Of a DNA stretch of 64,000 nucleotides, positions 8,190 through 15,461 are shown piece after piece. The position numbers and the translations under genes were made by a program. The DNA is from Arthrobacter terrae (GTDB taxonomy: Bacteria > Actinomycetota > Actinomycetes > Actinomycetales > Micrococcaceae), in the NCBI RefSeq assembly GCF_015708085.1, contig NZ_JADNYM010000020.1, positions 30,677-94,676 of the forward strand. The letters are read 5' to 3'. The number at the start of each line of letters is the position of its first letter. Position 1 is the stretch's first letter. Under the pieces are notes generated by a model. That model had not been told where the DNA came from. It saw only the letters and a list, made by a program, of their open reading frames with translations, and searched no databases.

Positions 8190-8756
8190 ATGCAACGACT
8201 AGCCAGGGTCCTAACCGAAGTCTTTTCTCCCACCGTTGTGGTTTCCGCGTTTTTGCTGACCACCGGAGCGGTGTCTGACGGGTGGCGCGGTCTCTGGTTT
8301 GGACTGCTGGCAGCGTTCTTTACCGCCGTAGGACCGTTTGCCGGCGTTGTCCTCGCGACCCGACTGGGTAAAGTCTCCGATCATCACGTTGGAAACCGCC
8401 GGCAACGGCTGCCCATACTTCTGGGCGCCATGGTCTCGGGTTTCTGTGGACTGGTACTCCTGCTCCTGCTCGGAGCCCCGCGCGTCTCGATTGTTGGACT
8501 GCTGAGCGTAATCTTCGGAATGGTGATTGTCGGTGCCGTGAACGCGTTCTGGAAATTGTCAGTCCATGTATCCGTGGTCACGTTTGCAGCCGTCGCTTCG
8601 GTTCTGACCCTCGGATCAGGCTTCCTGCCCGCGCTGCTGATTCCCGCCGCAGTCGGCTGGTCCCGGGTGAAGCTCAGTGACCACTCCACGGCCCAAGTCC
8701 TCGTCGGGATACCGGCAGGGTGCATAGTCGCTGCGGCATATGCCGGGTTCCTCTAA
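8190..8756 (+). CDS. PAP2-like integral membrane protein with altered catalytic motif
   Basis: A 188-residue hydrophobic protein with about six membrane segments. It has traces of the three phosphatidic-acid-phosphatase motifs. Motif 1 resembles K-x6-R (KVSDHHVGNRRQR). Motif 2 contains the histidine in KLSVHVS rather than PSGH. Motif 3 reads SRVKLSDHSTAQ, that is SR-x5-H-x3-Q, where Q replaces the usual aspartate. It may be a lipid phosphatase relative or a non-catalytic member. It stands alone after acs, with its own ATG at 8190, and is followed by the bidirectional terminator at 8774. Confidence 0.6.
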   Translation: MQRLARVLTEVFSPTVVVSAFLLTTGAVSDGWRGLWFGLLAAFFTAVGPFAGVVLATRLGKVSDHHVGNRRQRLPILLGAMVSGFCGLVLLLLLGAPRVSIVGLLSVIFGMVIVGAVNAFWKLSVHVSVVTFAAVASVLTLGSGFLPALLIPAAVGWSRVKLSDHSTAQVLVGIPAGCIVAAAYAGFL

Positions 8757-8773
8757 GTCTCCTGAGAAATGAG

Positions 8774-8816
8774 AAAAGCCCCTCTGACCGGCATTTGAGC
8801 TGGTCAGCGGGGCTTT
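8774..8816. terminator. Bidirectional rho-independent terminator
   Basis: AAAAGCCCC at the left and GGGGCTTT at the right form the outer stem, extended by CTGACC/GGTCAG around an 11-base loop. A T-run follows on each strand. It separates the PAP2-like gene (plus) from tRNA-Val (minus). Confidence 0.85.
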
Positions 8817-8824
8817 CTCGTGGG

Positions 8825-8896
8825 TGGGCGATACTGGGTTCGAACCAGTGACCTCTTCGGTGTGAACGAAGCGCGCTACCACTGCGCCAATCGCCC
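8825..8896 (-). tRNA. tRNA-Val (anticodon CAC)
   Basis: The minus strand reads GGGCGATTGGCGCAGTGG onward as a complete cloverleaf: acceptor GGGCGAT/ATCGCCC, anticodon stem CTTCG/CGAAG with loop TTCACAC (anticodon CAC, reading GTG), T arm CTGGTTCGAACCCAG, and discriminator A. The CCA is not encoded (the next bases are CCC). It faces away from the other three tRNA genes and shares most of its sequence with tRNA-Val(GAC) at 9583. Confidence 0.97.
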
Positions 8897-9302
8897 GCAT
8901 GACCCGGCGGCCGGGAAGGCCACTCAAGCACTGCGTTGCATCAAAATCCTAACGGATACCGGCGTGGGCTCATAATCAAGCCGACGCCGGCCCACGAAGC
9001 AGCGGCTGCTCCGCCGGGACGGCGTTGCCCGGCAGCGTTCCCGCGGCCCGGTACCCGCTTCACCTCCGGCCTTGAAGAGCTACAAAATTACAGGGATGTA
9101 ATCCACAAATTCCCCGCCGTTGCGGGCCTGCAGGGTGCACTTGTCTCCCTTCTGGTACCCCTGCGGCCGCTCAATTTGGTGTTTGGCTGAACCTTCTGTA
9201 CAGTTTTTCTAGCAAGGAACGCCACGAACGCTTCAGCAGGAACGAAGCGGGAATGGAAACTGCAGAGAACTCAGTTATTGAGGGATCAACGTTGTTCCTT
9301 AT
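8897..9302. other. Intergenic region upstream of the tRNA cluster
   Basis: About 400 bases between the divergent tRNA-Val(CAC) and tRNA-Gly. It should contain both promoters. A candidate plus-strand promoter is given at 9176–9204. No convincing protein-coding frame was seen. Confidence 0.6.
9176..9204 (+). promoter_or_regulatory. Candidate sigma-70-type promoter of the tRNA cluster
   Basis: TTGGTG (9176–9181) and TACAGT (9199–9204) are separated by 17 bases, about 100 bases before tRNA-Gly. Each element matches its consensus only partly, so the call is tentative. Confidence 0.35.
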
Positions 9303-9374
9303 GCGGATGTGGCTCAGTGGTAGAGCATCACCTTGCCAAGGTGAGGGTCGCGAGTTCGAATCTCGTCATCCGCT
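9303..9374 (+). tRNA. tRNA-Gly (anticodon GCC)
   Basis: The cloverleaf has acceptor GCGGATG/CATCCGC, a D arm with GGCTCAGTGGTAGAGC, anticodon stem TCACC/GGTGA with loop TTGCCAA (anticodon GCC), T arm CGAGTTCGAATCTCG, and discriminator T. CCA is not encoded. It is first in a plus-strand Gly–Cys–Val cluster. Confidence 0.97.
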
Positions 9375-9461
9375 CGCAGGACACTGTCGGAAAGTGTTCG
9401 GAGCATTATGGTTGGGTGGATTGAATAATCTGCTCAATTCTGGGTTTCCGGACCAAAACAC

Positions 9462-9532
9462 GGTGGGGTGGCCGAGAGGCGAGGCAGCGGCCTGCAAAGC
9501 CGCGTACACGGGTTCGAATCCCGTTCCCACCT
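9462..9532 (+). tRNA. tRNA-Cys (anticodon GCA)
   Basis: The acceptor GGTGGGG pairs with TCCCACC (one G-T pair). The anticodon stem GCGGC/GCCGC has loop CTGCAAA (anticodon GCA), and the T arm is CGGGTTCGAATCCCG. Discriminator T is followed by an encoded CCA at 9533–9535. It is the second gene of the cluster, 87 bases after tRNA-Gly. Confidence 0.97.
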
Positions 9533-9582
9533 CCACTTCACCGCAGTAAACAGGTTTCAGCAGGTTTTCCTGGTGCTGATCT

Positions 9583-9654
9583 GGGCGATTGGCGCAGCGG
9601 TAGCGCGCTTCCCTGACACGGAAGAGGTCACTGGTTCGATCCCAGTATCGCCCA
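9583..9654 (+). tRNA. tRNA-Val (anticodon GAC)
   Basis: The acceptor is GGGCGAT/ATCGCCC. The anticodon stem CTTCC/GGAAG has loop CTGACAC (anticodon GAC, reading GTC and GTT), and the T arm is CTGGTTCGATCCCAG. Discriminator A is followed by an encoded CCA (9655–9657). It is the last gene of the cluster, directly before the terminator at 9663. Confidence 0.97.
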
Positions 9655-9662
9655 CCACAGCA

Positions 9663-9690
9663 AGCAGCTTCGTGAAGAAGCTGCTTTTTT
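9663..9690 (+). terminator. Rho-independent terminator of the tRNA cluster
   Basis: AGCAGCTTC and GAAGCTGCT form a perfect 9-bp stem with a 5-base loop, followed by TTTTT. It begins 9 bases after the tRNA-Val discriminator. Confidence 0.93.
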
Positions 9691-9792
9691 GTTGCCCGGA
9701 CACGCGCTTGGCAGCCTTGGCACCGGCCGGGATCTGCGCTTAGACTTATTGAGCTGGAGCAAAATAGCTCCCACGAGTGAAGGGAGGTGCCC

Positions 9793-10023
9793 GTGAGTGT
9801 TTTTGACGACATCAAGGGCAAGGCCGCGGGACTGGTCAACGGCAACGAGGCTGCGATCAGGAACGGCATCGACAAGGCCGGGAACTTCATCGATAGTAAG
9901 ACCGGTGACAAGTTCAAGGACAAGGTCGACGGCGTCCAGAACGCTGCGCACGGCTTCGTCGGCAAGGTGGGCGGTAACCCGAACACCAATACCGACGAAA
10001 GCACTGGGGATCGTCCCGCTTAG
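9793..10023 (+). CDS. MT0933/Rv0909-like small protein (annotated elsewhere as antitoxin)
   Basis: A 76-residue charged protein: VSVFDDIKGKAAGL, then an NGIDKAGNFIDSKTGDKFKDKVD core and a hydrophilic tail. The IDKAGxFIDxKTGxKFxDKVD pattern is that of the MT0933_like family, which mycobacterial annotation lists as putative antitoxins. No toxin partner lies beside it here, so the antitoxin role is doubtful; a stress-associated structural role is equally possible. The GTG start at 9793 is chosen because GGGAGG ends 6 bases before it. The GTG at 9787 would overlap that ribosome site. Confidence 0.75.
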   Translation: MSVFDDIKGKAAGLVNGNEAAIRNGIDKAGNFIDSKTGDKFKDKVDGVQNAAHGFVGKVGGNPNTNTDESTGDRPA

Positions 10024-10054
10024 AACTCCCTTAGCCTGAGAATTGCGTCAAAGG

Positions 10055-10088
10055 AGCGCTGGCCCTGCCGAGAGGCAGTGCCAGCGCT
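10055..10088. terminator. Terminator hairpin between convergent genes
   Basis: AGCGCTGGC pairs with GCCAGCGCT, with a further CTGCC/GGCAG inner stem. It lies between the small MT0933-like gene (plus) and zapE (minus), so it probably ends both transcripts. Confidence 0.8.
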
Positions 10089-10130
10089 TTGGCGTTTAAG
10101 ACGTTGGGGCAGCTTTAGGCCGGAGGCAGG

Positions 10131-11237
10131 TCAGCTGGCCTCCTGCTTTTGGCCCTCCCGAACCAGTGCAGTCAGCCGGGAGACCGCACGGTAGTACTTC
10201 TTCAGGTATCCCCCGGCCATCATTTCCGGCGTGAACAGCGAATCGAAGGGAACCCCGCTGGCCAGAATCGGTACGTCGCGGTCATAGAGGCGGTCCGCAA
10301 GTACCACGAAGCGCAGTGCAACGGACTGTTCGCTGATGGTTTCCACGTCCCGCCATACGACGGCGTCGATGCCGTCCAGCAGTTGGCGGTAGCGGCTGGG
10401 ATGGACCGCCGACAAGTGATTCACCAAGGTTTTAAAATCATCCAGGGCCACGGTCTTCTCCGCGAATTCAGCTTTGATCACGGCGTTCAGATCGCTGTTG
10501 GACAGCGGCTGCGGCGGAGTGGGCAGGCCGCGGTGGCGGTAATCCTCCCCATCGATCCTGACAACCTCGAACTGGTCGGCCAGCACCTGAATTTCGCGCT
10601 GAAAGTCAACGGCGGCAAACCTGCCCTCGCCAAGCGAACCCGGAAGCGTGTTGGAAGTGGCGGCGAGTTTGACTCCGGCGTCCGCGAGTTCGCGCATCAG
10701 CCGGGACATCAGCACGGTGTCGCCGGGGTCATCAAGCTCAAATTCGTCGATGCACACCAGCTTGTAGCTGCTCAACGCTTCGACCGTCTTACGGAAGGAC
10801 AGCGCGCCCACCAGATTCGTGTATTCAACAAAGGTCCCAAACGCCTTTGGGCCTTCGGATGCATGCCAAAGCGAGGCGAGCAGGTGGGTCTTGCCCACAC
10901 CGAACCCGCCATCGAGGTAGAAGCCGGACCGCACGGCGGGCTTCTTCGCTGCGAAGAGCTTCCGCAGCCCTTTGGGCTCCGGGATATTAATGGACTCCGC
11001 GAAACGTTCCATGGCCCTGACCGCCGTGGTTTGCGACGGCTGCGCGGGATCAGGGCGATAGCTGGCGAACGAAACGGAGCCAAAGCGCGCAGAGGGATAG
11101 AAGCCCTTGAGAAGCTCGTCCACCGTCACAGACGGCATACGTGCGGAAAGGTGCTCAAGCTGTGCCAAGGGGCGGTATCCATTCATCTCGGTGCGGGTTG
11201 GTGCCCCCGCAGCCGCTATTTCGCGGTGCGGGTGCAC
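10131..11237 (-). CDS. zapE: AFG1-like ATPase, cell division protein ZapE
   Basis: An AAA-type ATPase. The E. coli member acts at the Z-ring; actinobacterial roles are not well defined. Walker A is GGFGVGKTHLL at about residues 110–120, Walker B is VCIDEFELDDPGD near 160, and sensor-region AATSNTLPGSLGEGRF follows, all typical of the family. The encoded length of 368 residues includes an N-terminal extension. The GTG at 11237 is uncertain, and an ATG giving MPSVTVDELLKGFYPSARF would match the family start better. It is divergent from the sulfurtransferase gene, with a 115-bp intergenic region between them. Confidence 0.88.
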   Translation of the reverse strand: MHPHREIAAAGAPTRTEMNGYRPLAQLEHLSARMPSVTVDELLKGFYPSARFGSVSFASYRPDPAQPSQTTAVRAMERFAESINIPEPKGLRKLFAAKKPAVRSGFYLDGGFGVGKTHLLASLWHASEGPKAFGTFVEYTNLVGALSFRKTVEALSSYKLVCIDEFELDDPGDTVLMSRLMRELADAGVKLAATSNTLPGSLGEGRFAAVDFQREIQVLADQFEVVRIDGEDYRHRGLPTPPQPLSNSDLNAVIKAEFAEKTVALDDFKTLVNHLSAVHPSRYRQLLDGIDAVVWRDVETISEQSVALRFVVLADRLYDRDVPILASGVPFDSLFTPEMMAGGYLKKYYRAVSRLTALVREGQKQEAS

Positions 11238-11352
11238 AGCAAGAATACCGCCGGAGATGTTGCGTTACGTTAACGGGTGCGGAAGCCTTGCGGCCCGCAG
11301 GTGGTTAAGCTGAGGTAAAGGCCGAAAGATCACCACGAGATTAAGGACCCTC

Positions 11353-12270
11353 ATGCCGATTGCAGCAGAGACCAACGAAAAATTTGCCGCGTATGCACAT
11401 CCGGACCGGCTGGTTTCCACCCAGTGGCTCGCCGATGCATTGGAAGCCGGCGCCGAGAGGGATGGTTCCCTGGTCCTGGTCGAGTCCGATGAGGACGTAT
11501 TGCTGTATGAAACCGGTCACATTCCCGGTGCAGTGAAAATCGACTGGCACACCGACCTCAACGATGAAGTCACCCGTGACTACGTCGATGCGGCCACCTT
11601 CGCCAGACTTGCCGGTTCCAAAGGCATCTCCCGGGACTCCACCGTGGTGATCTACGGTGATAAGTCGAACTGGTGGGCCGCCTATGCACTGTGGGTCTTT
11701 ACGCTCTTTGGCCACGAGGACGTCCGCCTCCTGGACGGCGGCCGGGATAAATGGATTGCCGAGGGCCGCGAACTGACCACCGCGGCGCCCACGGTCAACG
11801 CGGCCAGCTACCCCGTTGTCGAGCGGTCCGACACCCCGATCCGTGCCTTCAAGGACGATGTGCTGGCCCATCTGGGCCAGCCCTTGATCGATGTGCGGTC
11901 CCCGGAGGAGTACACCGGCCAACGCACACATATGCCCGCCTATCCGCAGGAAGGTGCGATGCGCGGGGGGCACATTCCAACCGCCGCGTCCATCCCGTGG
12001 GGCCGGGCCGCTGCCGCTGACGGCACCTACCGCAGCCGCGAAGAACTCGAAAACCTTTATCTTGGCGAAGCCGGACTCAAGCCAGGAGATGACGTGATCG
12101 CGTACTGCCGAATCGGCGAGCGGTCCAGCCATACCTGGTTCGCGCTCAAATACCTGCTGGGTTTCGACTCGGTGCGTAACTATGACGGTTCGTGGACCGA
12201 ATGGGGCAATGCCGTTCGCGTCCCGATCGCCAAAGGCCCCGAACGCGGCGGACTGCCGACTGCAGGCTGA
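11353..12270 (+). CDS. sseA: Thiosulfate/3-mercaptopyruvate-type sulfurtransferase (tandem rhodanese)
   Basis: Transfers sulfur from thiosulfate or mercaptopyruvate to a thiophilic acceptor. Two rhodanese domains are visible. The inactive N-terminal one is at about residues 20–140 ([35 protein letters not shown]). The catalytic C-terminal one ([25 protein letters not shown]) ends in the active-site loop [13 protein letters not shown]. The CRIGER loop is the thiosulfate sulfurtransferase variant found in actinobacteria. A SufE-like gene follows 104 bases downstream, the order seen in mycobacteria (sseA–Rv3284), so the pair may deliver sulfur together. AAGGA precedes the ATG. Confidence 0.93.
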   Translation: MPIAAETNEKFAAYAHPDRLVSTQWLADALEAGAERDGSLVLVESDEDVLLYETGHIPGAVKIDWHTDLNDEVTRDYVDAATFARLAGSKGISRDSTVVIYGDKSNWWAAYALWVFTLFGHEDVRLLDGGRDKWIAEGRELTTAAPTVNAASYPVVERSDTPIRAFKDDVLAHLGQPLIDVRSPEEYTGQRTHMPAYPQEGAMRGGHIPTAASIPWGRAAAADGTYRSREELENLYLGEAGLKPGDDVIAYCRIGERSSHTWFALKYLLGFDSVRNYDGSWTEWGNAVRVPIAKGPERGGLPTAG

Positions 12271-12373
12271 CCGCCGTCGGACTCCAGCACCCAGTAACCG
12301 CGCCTCCAGAACCGCGGCCAAATAATTGCCGCCGGCTAACCGCGCCGGCGGAAATCTGAGTAGGCTGGTTTCG

Positions 12374-12820
12374 ATGACTACTACAGCTGCACTGCCTCCC
12401 GCCTTGGCGGAGATTGTTGACGACTTCCAGGCCCTCGAAGAACCCGATCGGCTCCTGCTGCTGCTGGAGTTCTCCCGCGGGCTGCCGGCTCTTCCAGAGC
12501 GTTTGAGCGATCATCCGGAGCTGCTGGAACAGGTGGTGGAGTGCCAGACCCCGCTGTTCCTGACGGTCGAGACCGAAAAGGGCGACGACGGCGACGTGAT
12601 CCGGCTCTTCTTCAAGGCACCCCAGGAGGCGCCGACCACGCGCGGTTTCGCCGGCGTCCTGCATGAGGGCCTGGATGGTCTTCCGGCCGCGACGATTCTG
12701 GCTGTTCCGGATGACATGCCGGATCTGCTGGGTCTGACCCGGGCGATCACTCCGCTGCGGATGCGCGGAATGTCCGCCATGCTGGGGCGGATCAAGCGCA
12801 AGGTCGCGGCGGCCGGCTAG
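12374..12820 (+). CDS. SufE-like sulfur acceptor protein
   Basis: A 148-residue SufE-fold protein. In other systems SufE accepts persulfide sulfur from a cysteine desulfurase on one conserved cysteine. Here that residue is the C in VVECQTPLFLTV, equivalent to the V-x-G-C-Q-S loop. The helix LPPALAEIVDDFQALEEPDRLLLLLEF and the C-terminal helix MRGMSAMLGRIKRK fit the fold. The ATG at 12374 gives the proper N-terminus. Its position after the sulfurtransferase suggests that the rhodanese is the donor. The stop overlaps the stop of the convergent hydrolase gene by 4 bases (CTAG). Confidence 0.88.
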   Translation: MTTTAALPPALAEIVDDFQALEEPDRLLLLLEFSRGLPALPERLSDHPELLEQVVECQTPLFLTVETEKGDDGDVIRLFFKAPQEAPTTRGFAGVLHEGLDGLPAATILAVPDDMPDLLGLTRAITPLRMRGMSAMLGRIKRKVAAAG

Positions 12821-14127
12821 TCCTCCGGGCCCGACACCCTCGGCAGCTCATGGCGCCCCAGCCGCGGCTGCAGCCAATCGGTCACGACGGTTTCCCAGCG
12901 CTGTGGATCGACGTTCCACTCCTTCGTATGCAGGGCACGGCTGAAAAGCTCGATCGTCACCATCTCCGGATTGCGCAGTGCCAGTTCGGCTGAAGGCCCG
13001 TAAGGAACAAAATCATCGTCCACACTGTGAATAATCAGTGTGGGAGTGCGCAGTTCCACCGCGCGGGCCACCCAGTCCATACTTTTCAGATCCACCGGCG
13101 CCGCCAGGCCGGTCAGACGGCGGCCCATGGGATGGCTGAGCATGAGCTGCCCGTACTGGCCGACGGCGGCTGGAATCCTGTTCAGCTCGGCCTGGTGCGC
13201 CAGCACGTCAACCCAACTAATCACCGGTGCGTCCAGAACCATGGCCAGAATCACGTTCCGGTGCTTGCTGAGGTCGGCCGCCTGCAGCGCAATAGCGCCG
13301 CCCATCGAATAGCCGAAGAGCACCACGTCCTTGGCCCCCTGCGAGAGCGCATACTCAATGGCAGCCTCTATGTCCGGCCACTCGGTGGCACCGAGTCCAT
13401 AGCGGCCGTCCCCCGCGGCGGGTGCTTCGCCGTCGTTGCGGTAAGAGAGCAATAAGCTGTTCAGGCCAAGATCGTGGGCGGTCCGGACCGCCCGAAGCCC
13501 CTCGTTTCTGCTGGCGCCCCGTCCGTGCACCATGATGGCCCAGGTACGTTGTCCGGTCCCGGAGCGGAAGAGCCAGGCTGGTGCCGGGCCCACGGGCAGC
13601 TCCAGGGTGATGTCCTCGGCAGTCAGCCCCACGTCCTCGGGGCCGGCGTACACCGCCGAGCTCCACCAGCCGCGGGCAGCGTGCGCCAGCTCGGAGCCGC
13701 TGACCCGCAGCACCTCCCGGGTCACCGTGCCTTCACGCGGCACGTAGGAGCGGATCCCGCCAATCACCGCGTGTCCGGCTCCCTTGTCAAAGAACAAGCT
13801 GTACGTCCCCGGCACCGTGGTTTCCGCCGTCGCCGGTAAGACCACCTCCAGGTCCATGCCGTCCCGGATCACGGCCAGGATGGGCAAATCCTGTTCGCGC
13901 TCCTTCGCGGGCGTCACCACCCGGCGGGCAAAGTAGGCGGCCAGCGCTGCGGTTGCAGTCAGCAGGACGGAGCCCGCACCCGCACCGATACCGATGCCGG
14001 CAAGGGTCCATTTCAGCCAGCCGGCCGGCGCGGCGGCCTGGGCCGGAACCGCGTGCGGGCGGCGGCGGGATACGTTCGAGGGCAGGGACCGGCTGCGCTG
14101 GGAAGTCGGCGGGGCTGAAGTCGGCAT
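12817..14127 (-). CDS. Alpha/beta hydrolase with N-terminal membrane anchor
   Basis: A 436-residue protein. Residues about 33–60 (LKWTLAGIGIGAGAGSVLLTATAALAAYF) form one membrane helix after a basic, serine-rich N-terminus, so the hydrolase domain is probably extracytoplasmic. The domain has the nucleophile elbow GYSMGGAIAL, a downstream acid in HSVDDDFVPYG, and a histidine in RALHTKEW, a complete esterase/peptidase triad. The substrate cannot be predicted. The frame stays open to 14238, but the ATG at 14127 (MPTSAPPTS) avoids overlap with the divergent gene at 14238. Convergent with the SufE-like gene. Confidence 0.82.
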   Translation of the reverse strand: MPTSAPPTSQRSRSLPSNVSRRRPHAVPAQAAAPAGWLKWTLAGIGIGAGAGSVLLTATAALAAYFARRVVTPAKEREQDLPILAVIRDGMDLEVVLPATAETTVPGTYSLFFDKGAGHAVIGGIRSYVPREGTVTREVLRVSGSELAHAARGWWSSAVYAGPEDVGLTAEDITLELPVGPAPAWLFRSGTGQRTWAIMVHGRGASRNEGLRAVRTAHDLGLNSLLLSYRNDGEAPAAGDGRYGLGATEWPDIEAAIEYALSQGAKDVVLFGYSMGGAIALQAADLSKHRNVILAMVLDAPVISWVDVLAHQAELNRIPAAVGQYGQLMLSHPMGRRLTGLAAPVDLKSMDWVARAVELRTPTLIIHSVDDDFVPYGPSAELALRNPEMVTIELFSRALHTKEWNVDPQRWETVVTDWLQPRLGRHELPRVSGPED

Positions 14128-14237
14128 GTTTCCATTGTCGCCAACCGGACCGGGATCGTCGAGCGGCGCACCGCAGCTTGCTCCGGCGGGTGGCTGCAGA
14201 GACCTCGCCGGGTGCGTTGCTGACATACGCTTAGGCA

Positions 14238-14732
14238 ATGACTGATTCGATCATTATTCTCACCGAGGAACCGCTGGGCGACGTCGACGCGGAAAACATC
14301 ACCCGGTTGTACGACGACGGCGACGACGTAGCGCTGCAGCTGCTGGTTCCTGCCGACACCAAACGGAACCTGCTCGTGGACGTCGTCGACAGGCTGACCA
14401 TGCTGGACCTGCCGGCAGTGCTCCGGGAGCTACGCGAGAAGGCCCCGGACAAGAAGACGGTCCGCGCCGAGGCAGCGCAGATTCTCGCCGTATCGCTGGC
14501 AACCTTGGAAAACGCCGGCGCGCGGGTCACCGGACAGGTATCGGAGGGAAACGCCGTTGACTCTCTGGTGGCGGCAGTGCGGGAAACCCAGGCCCGGCAG
14601 GCCGTCGTCGTGACCCGTCCGCATGCTCTTGCGGATACCTTCCGGCAGGATTGGGCCAGCCAGGCACAGCACAAGCTTGGTCTCCCTGTGCTGCATCTTT
14701 ACGCCGGCTCGGGATTTATTGGCGACTCCTAA
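14238..14732 (+). CDS. Conserved hypothetical cytosolic protein, universal-stress-like
   Basis: A 164-residue acidic protein beginning MTDSIIILTEEPLGDVDAEN. The pattern of alternating hydrophobic strands and helices suggests a single Rossmann-like domain: LQLLVPADTKRNLL, AQILAVSLATLENAGARVTGQV, and VVVTRPHALADTF. The segment 'AGARVTGQVSEGNAVDSLVAAVRETQARQAVVV' in particular resembles the second half of UspA-type nucleotide-binding proteins. No catalytic motif is visible. It is 13 bases upstream of msrB on the same strand, so the two may be co-expressed under oxidative stress. Function not assigned. Confidence 0.75.
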   Translation: MTDSIIILTEEPLGDVDAENITRLYDDGDDVALQLLVPADTKRNLLVDVVDRLTMLDLPAVLRELREKAPDKKTVRAEAAQILAVSLATLENAGARVTGQVSEGNAVDSLVAAVRETQARQAVVVTRPHALADTFRQDWASQAQHKLGLPVLHLYAGSGFIGDS

Positions 14733-14745
14733 GCGTTATGCCAAT

Positions 14746-15222
14746 ATGAGCAATCAGTTGAACGACCAGACGAACAAGAACCTCGGCACTGCTGACGGGG
14801 ACGCCGTGACAGACCAGCCAGGAGTCGGCGGGGCCAAAACGGATCAGCAGTGGCGCGAAGAACTCACGCCGGCGGAGTTCGACGTGCTGCGGCGATCCGG
14901 AACGGAGCGACCGTTCACCGGCGAATACTGGGACTCGCACACCGCCGGCGTTTACAAGTGCCGGGCCTGCGGTGCCGAACTGTTCACCAGCGGGGAGAAG
15001 TTTGATTCCTCCTGCGGCTGGCCATCATTCTGGGCACCGCTGGCAGAGGGAAATGTCCGGTATATCCACGACCGGTCAATGGGAATGGACCGGGTCGAGG
15101 TCCGTTGCGCAAACTGTGATTCCCACCTTGGCCATGTCTTTGAAGGTGAGGGTCTGGACAATCCGACCGATCAGCGCTTCTGCATCAATTCTGTCTCTTT
15201 GACATTGGTTCCTGCCTCCTAG
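14746..15222 (+). CDS. msrB: Peptide-methionine (R)-S-oxide reductase
   Basis: Reduces R-methionine sulfoxide in proteins. The core from about residue 35 has everything expected. There are two zinc-binding CxxC pairs (CRACG and CANCDSHLGHVF), the resolving-cysteine region DSSCGWPSFW, and the catalytic cysteine in RFCINSVSLTLVP. About 30 hydrophilic residues (MSNQLNDQTNKN...) precede the core. The ATG at 14746 is in frame and follows closely on the previous gene. The 3' end, including the stop codon, runs into a 20-bp tandem repeat whose CCTGCCTCCTAG copy encodes the terminal PAS*. Confidence 0.95.
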   Translation: MSNQLNDQTNKNLGTADGDAVTDQPGVGGAKTDQQWREELTPAEFDVLRRSGTERPFTGEYWDSHTAGVYKCRACGAELFTSGEKFDSSCGWPSFWAPLAEGNVRYIHDRSMGMDRVEVRCANCDSHLGHVFEGEGLDNPTDQRFCINSVSLTLVPAS

Positions 15223-15268
15223 GCAACGTCCCTGCCTCCCACGCAACGTCCCTGCCTCCCAGGCTACG
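15211..15268. repeat. 20-bp tandem repeat at the end of msrB
   Basis: Two nearly identical 20-base units (15221–15240 and 15241–15260, one mismatch, core CAACGTCCCTGCCTCCC) are flanked by half units on both sides. The left half unit holds the msrB stop codon. Confidence 0.9.
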
Positions 15269-15461
15269 GGGGCCGAGGCCGGGCCAGCATTCCCGGTGCT
15301 GGCCCAGTCGGCCGTTTCCACACCCCCGAGCATAACCTTTACTAATGTTGGAGTGGATCTGGGATAAGTAATGCTGTCGCGTTGATACGCTCGTAGGAGA
15401 CGTAAACCGGTCGTTTCCCTTCCCTGGCAGAAACGGCCCATGACAGATAAGGACTGGCACG

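Noticed and set aside
10149..11273. Long open frame antisense to zapE
   Set aside because: Third-position GC bias creates it; the opposite strand has intact Walker motifs.
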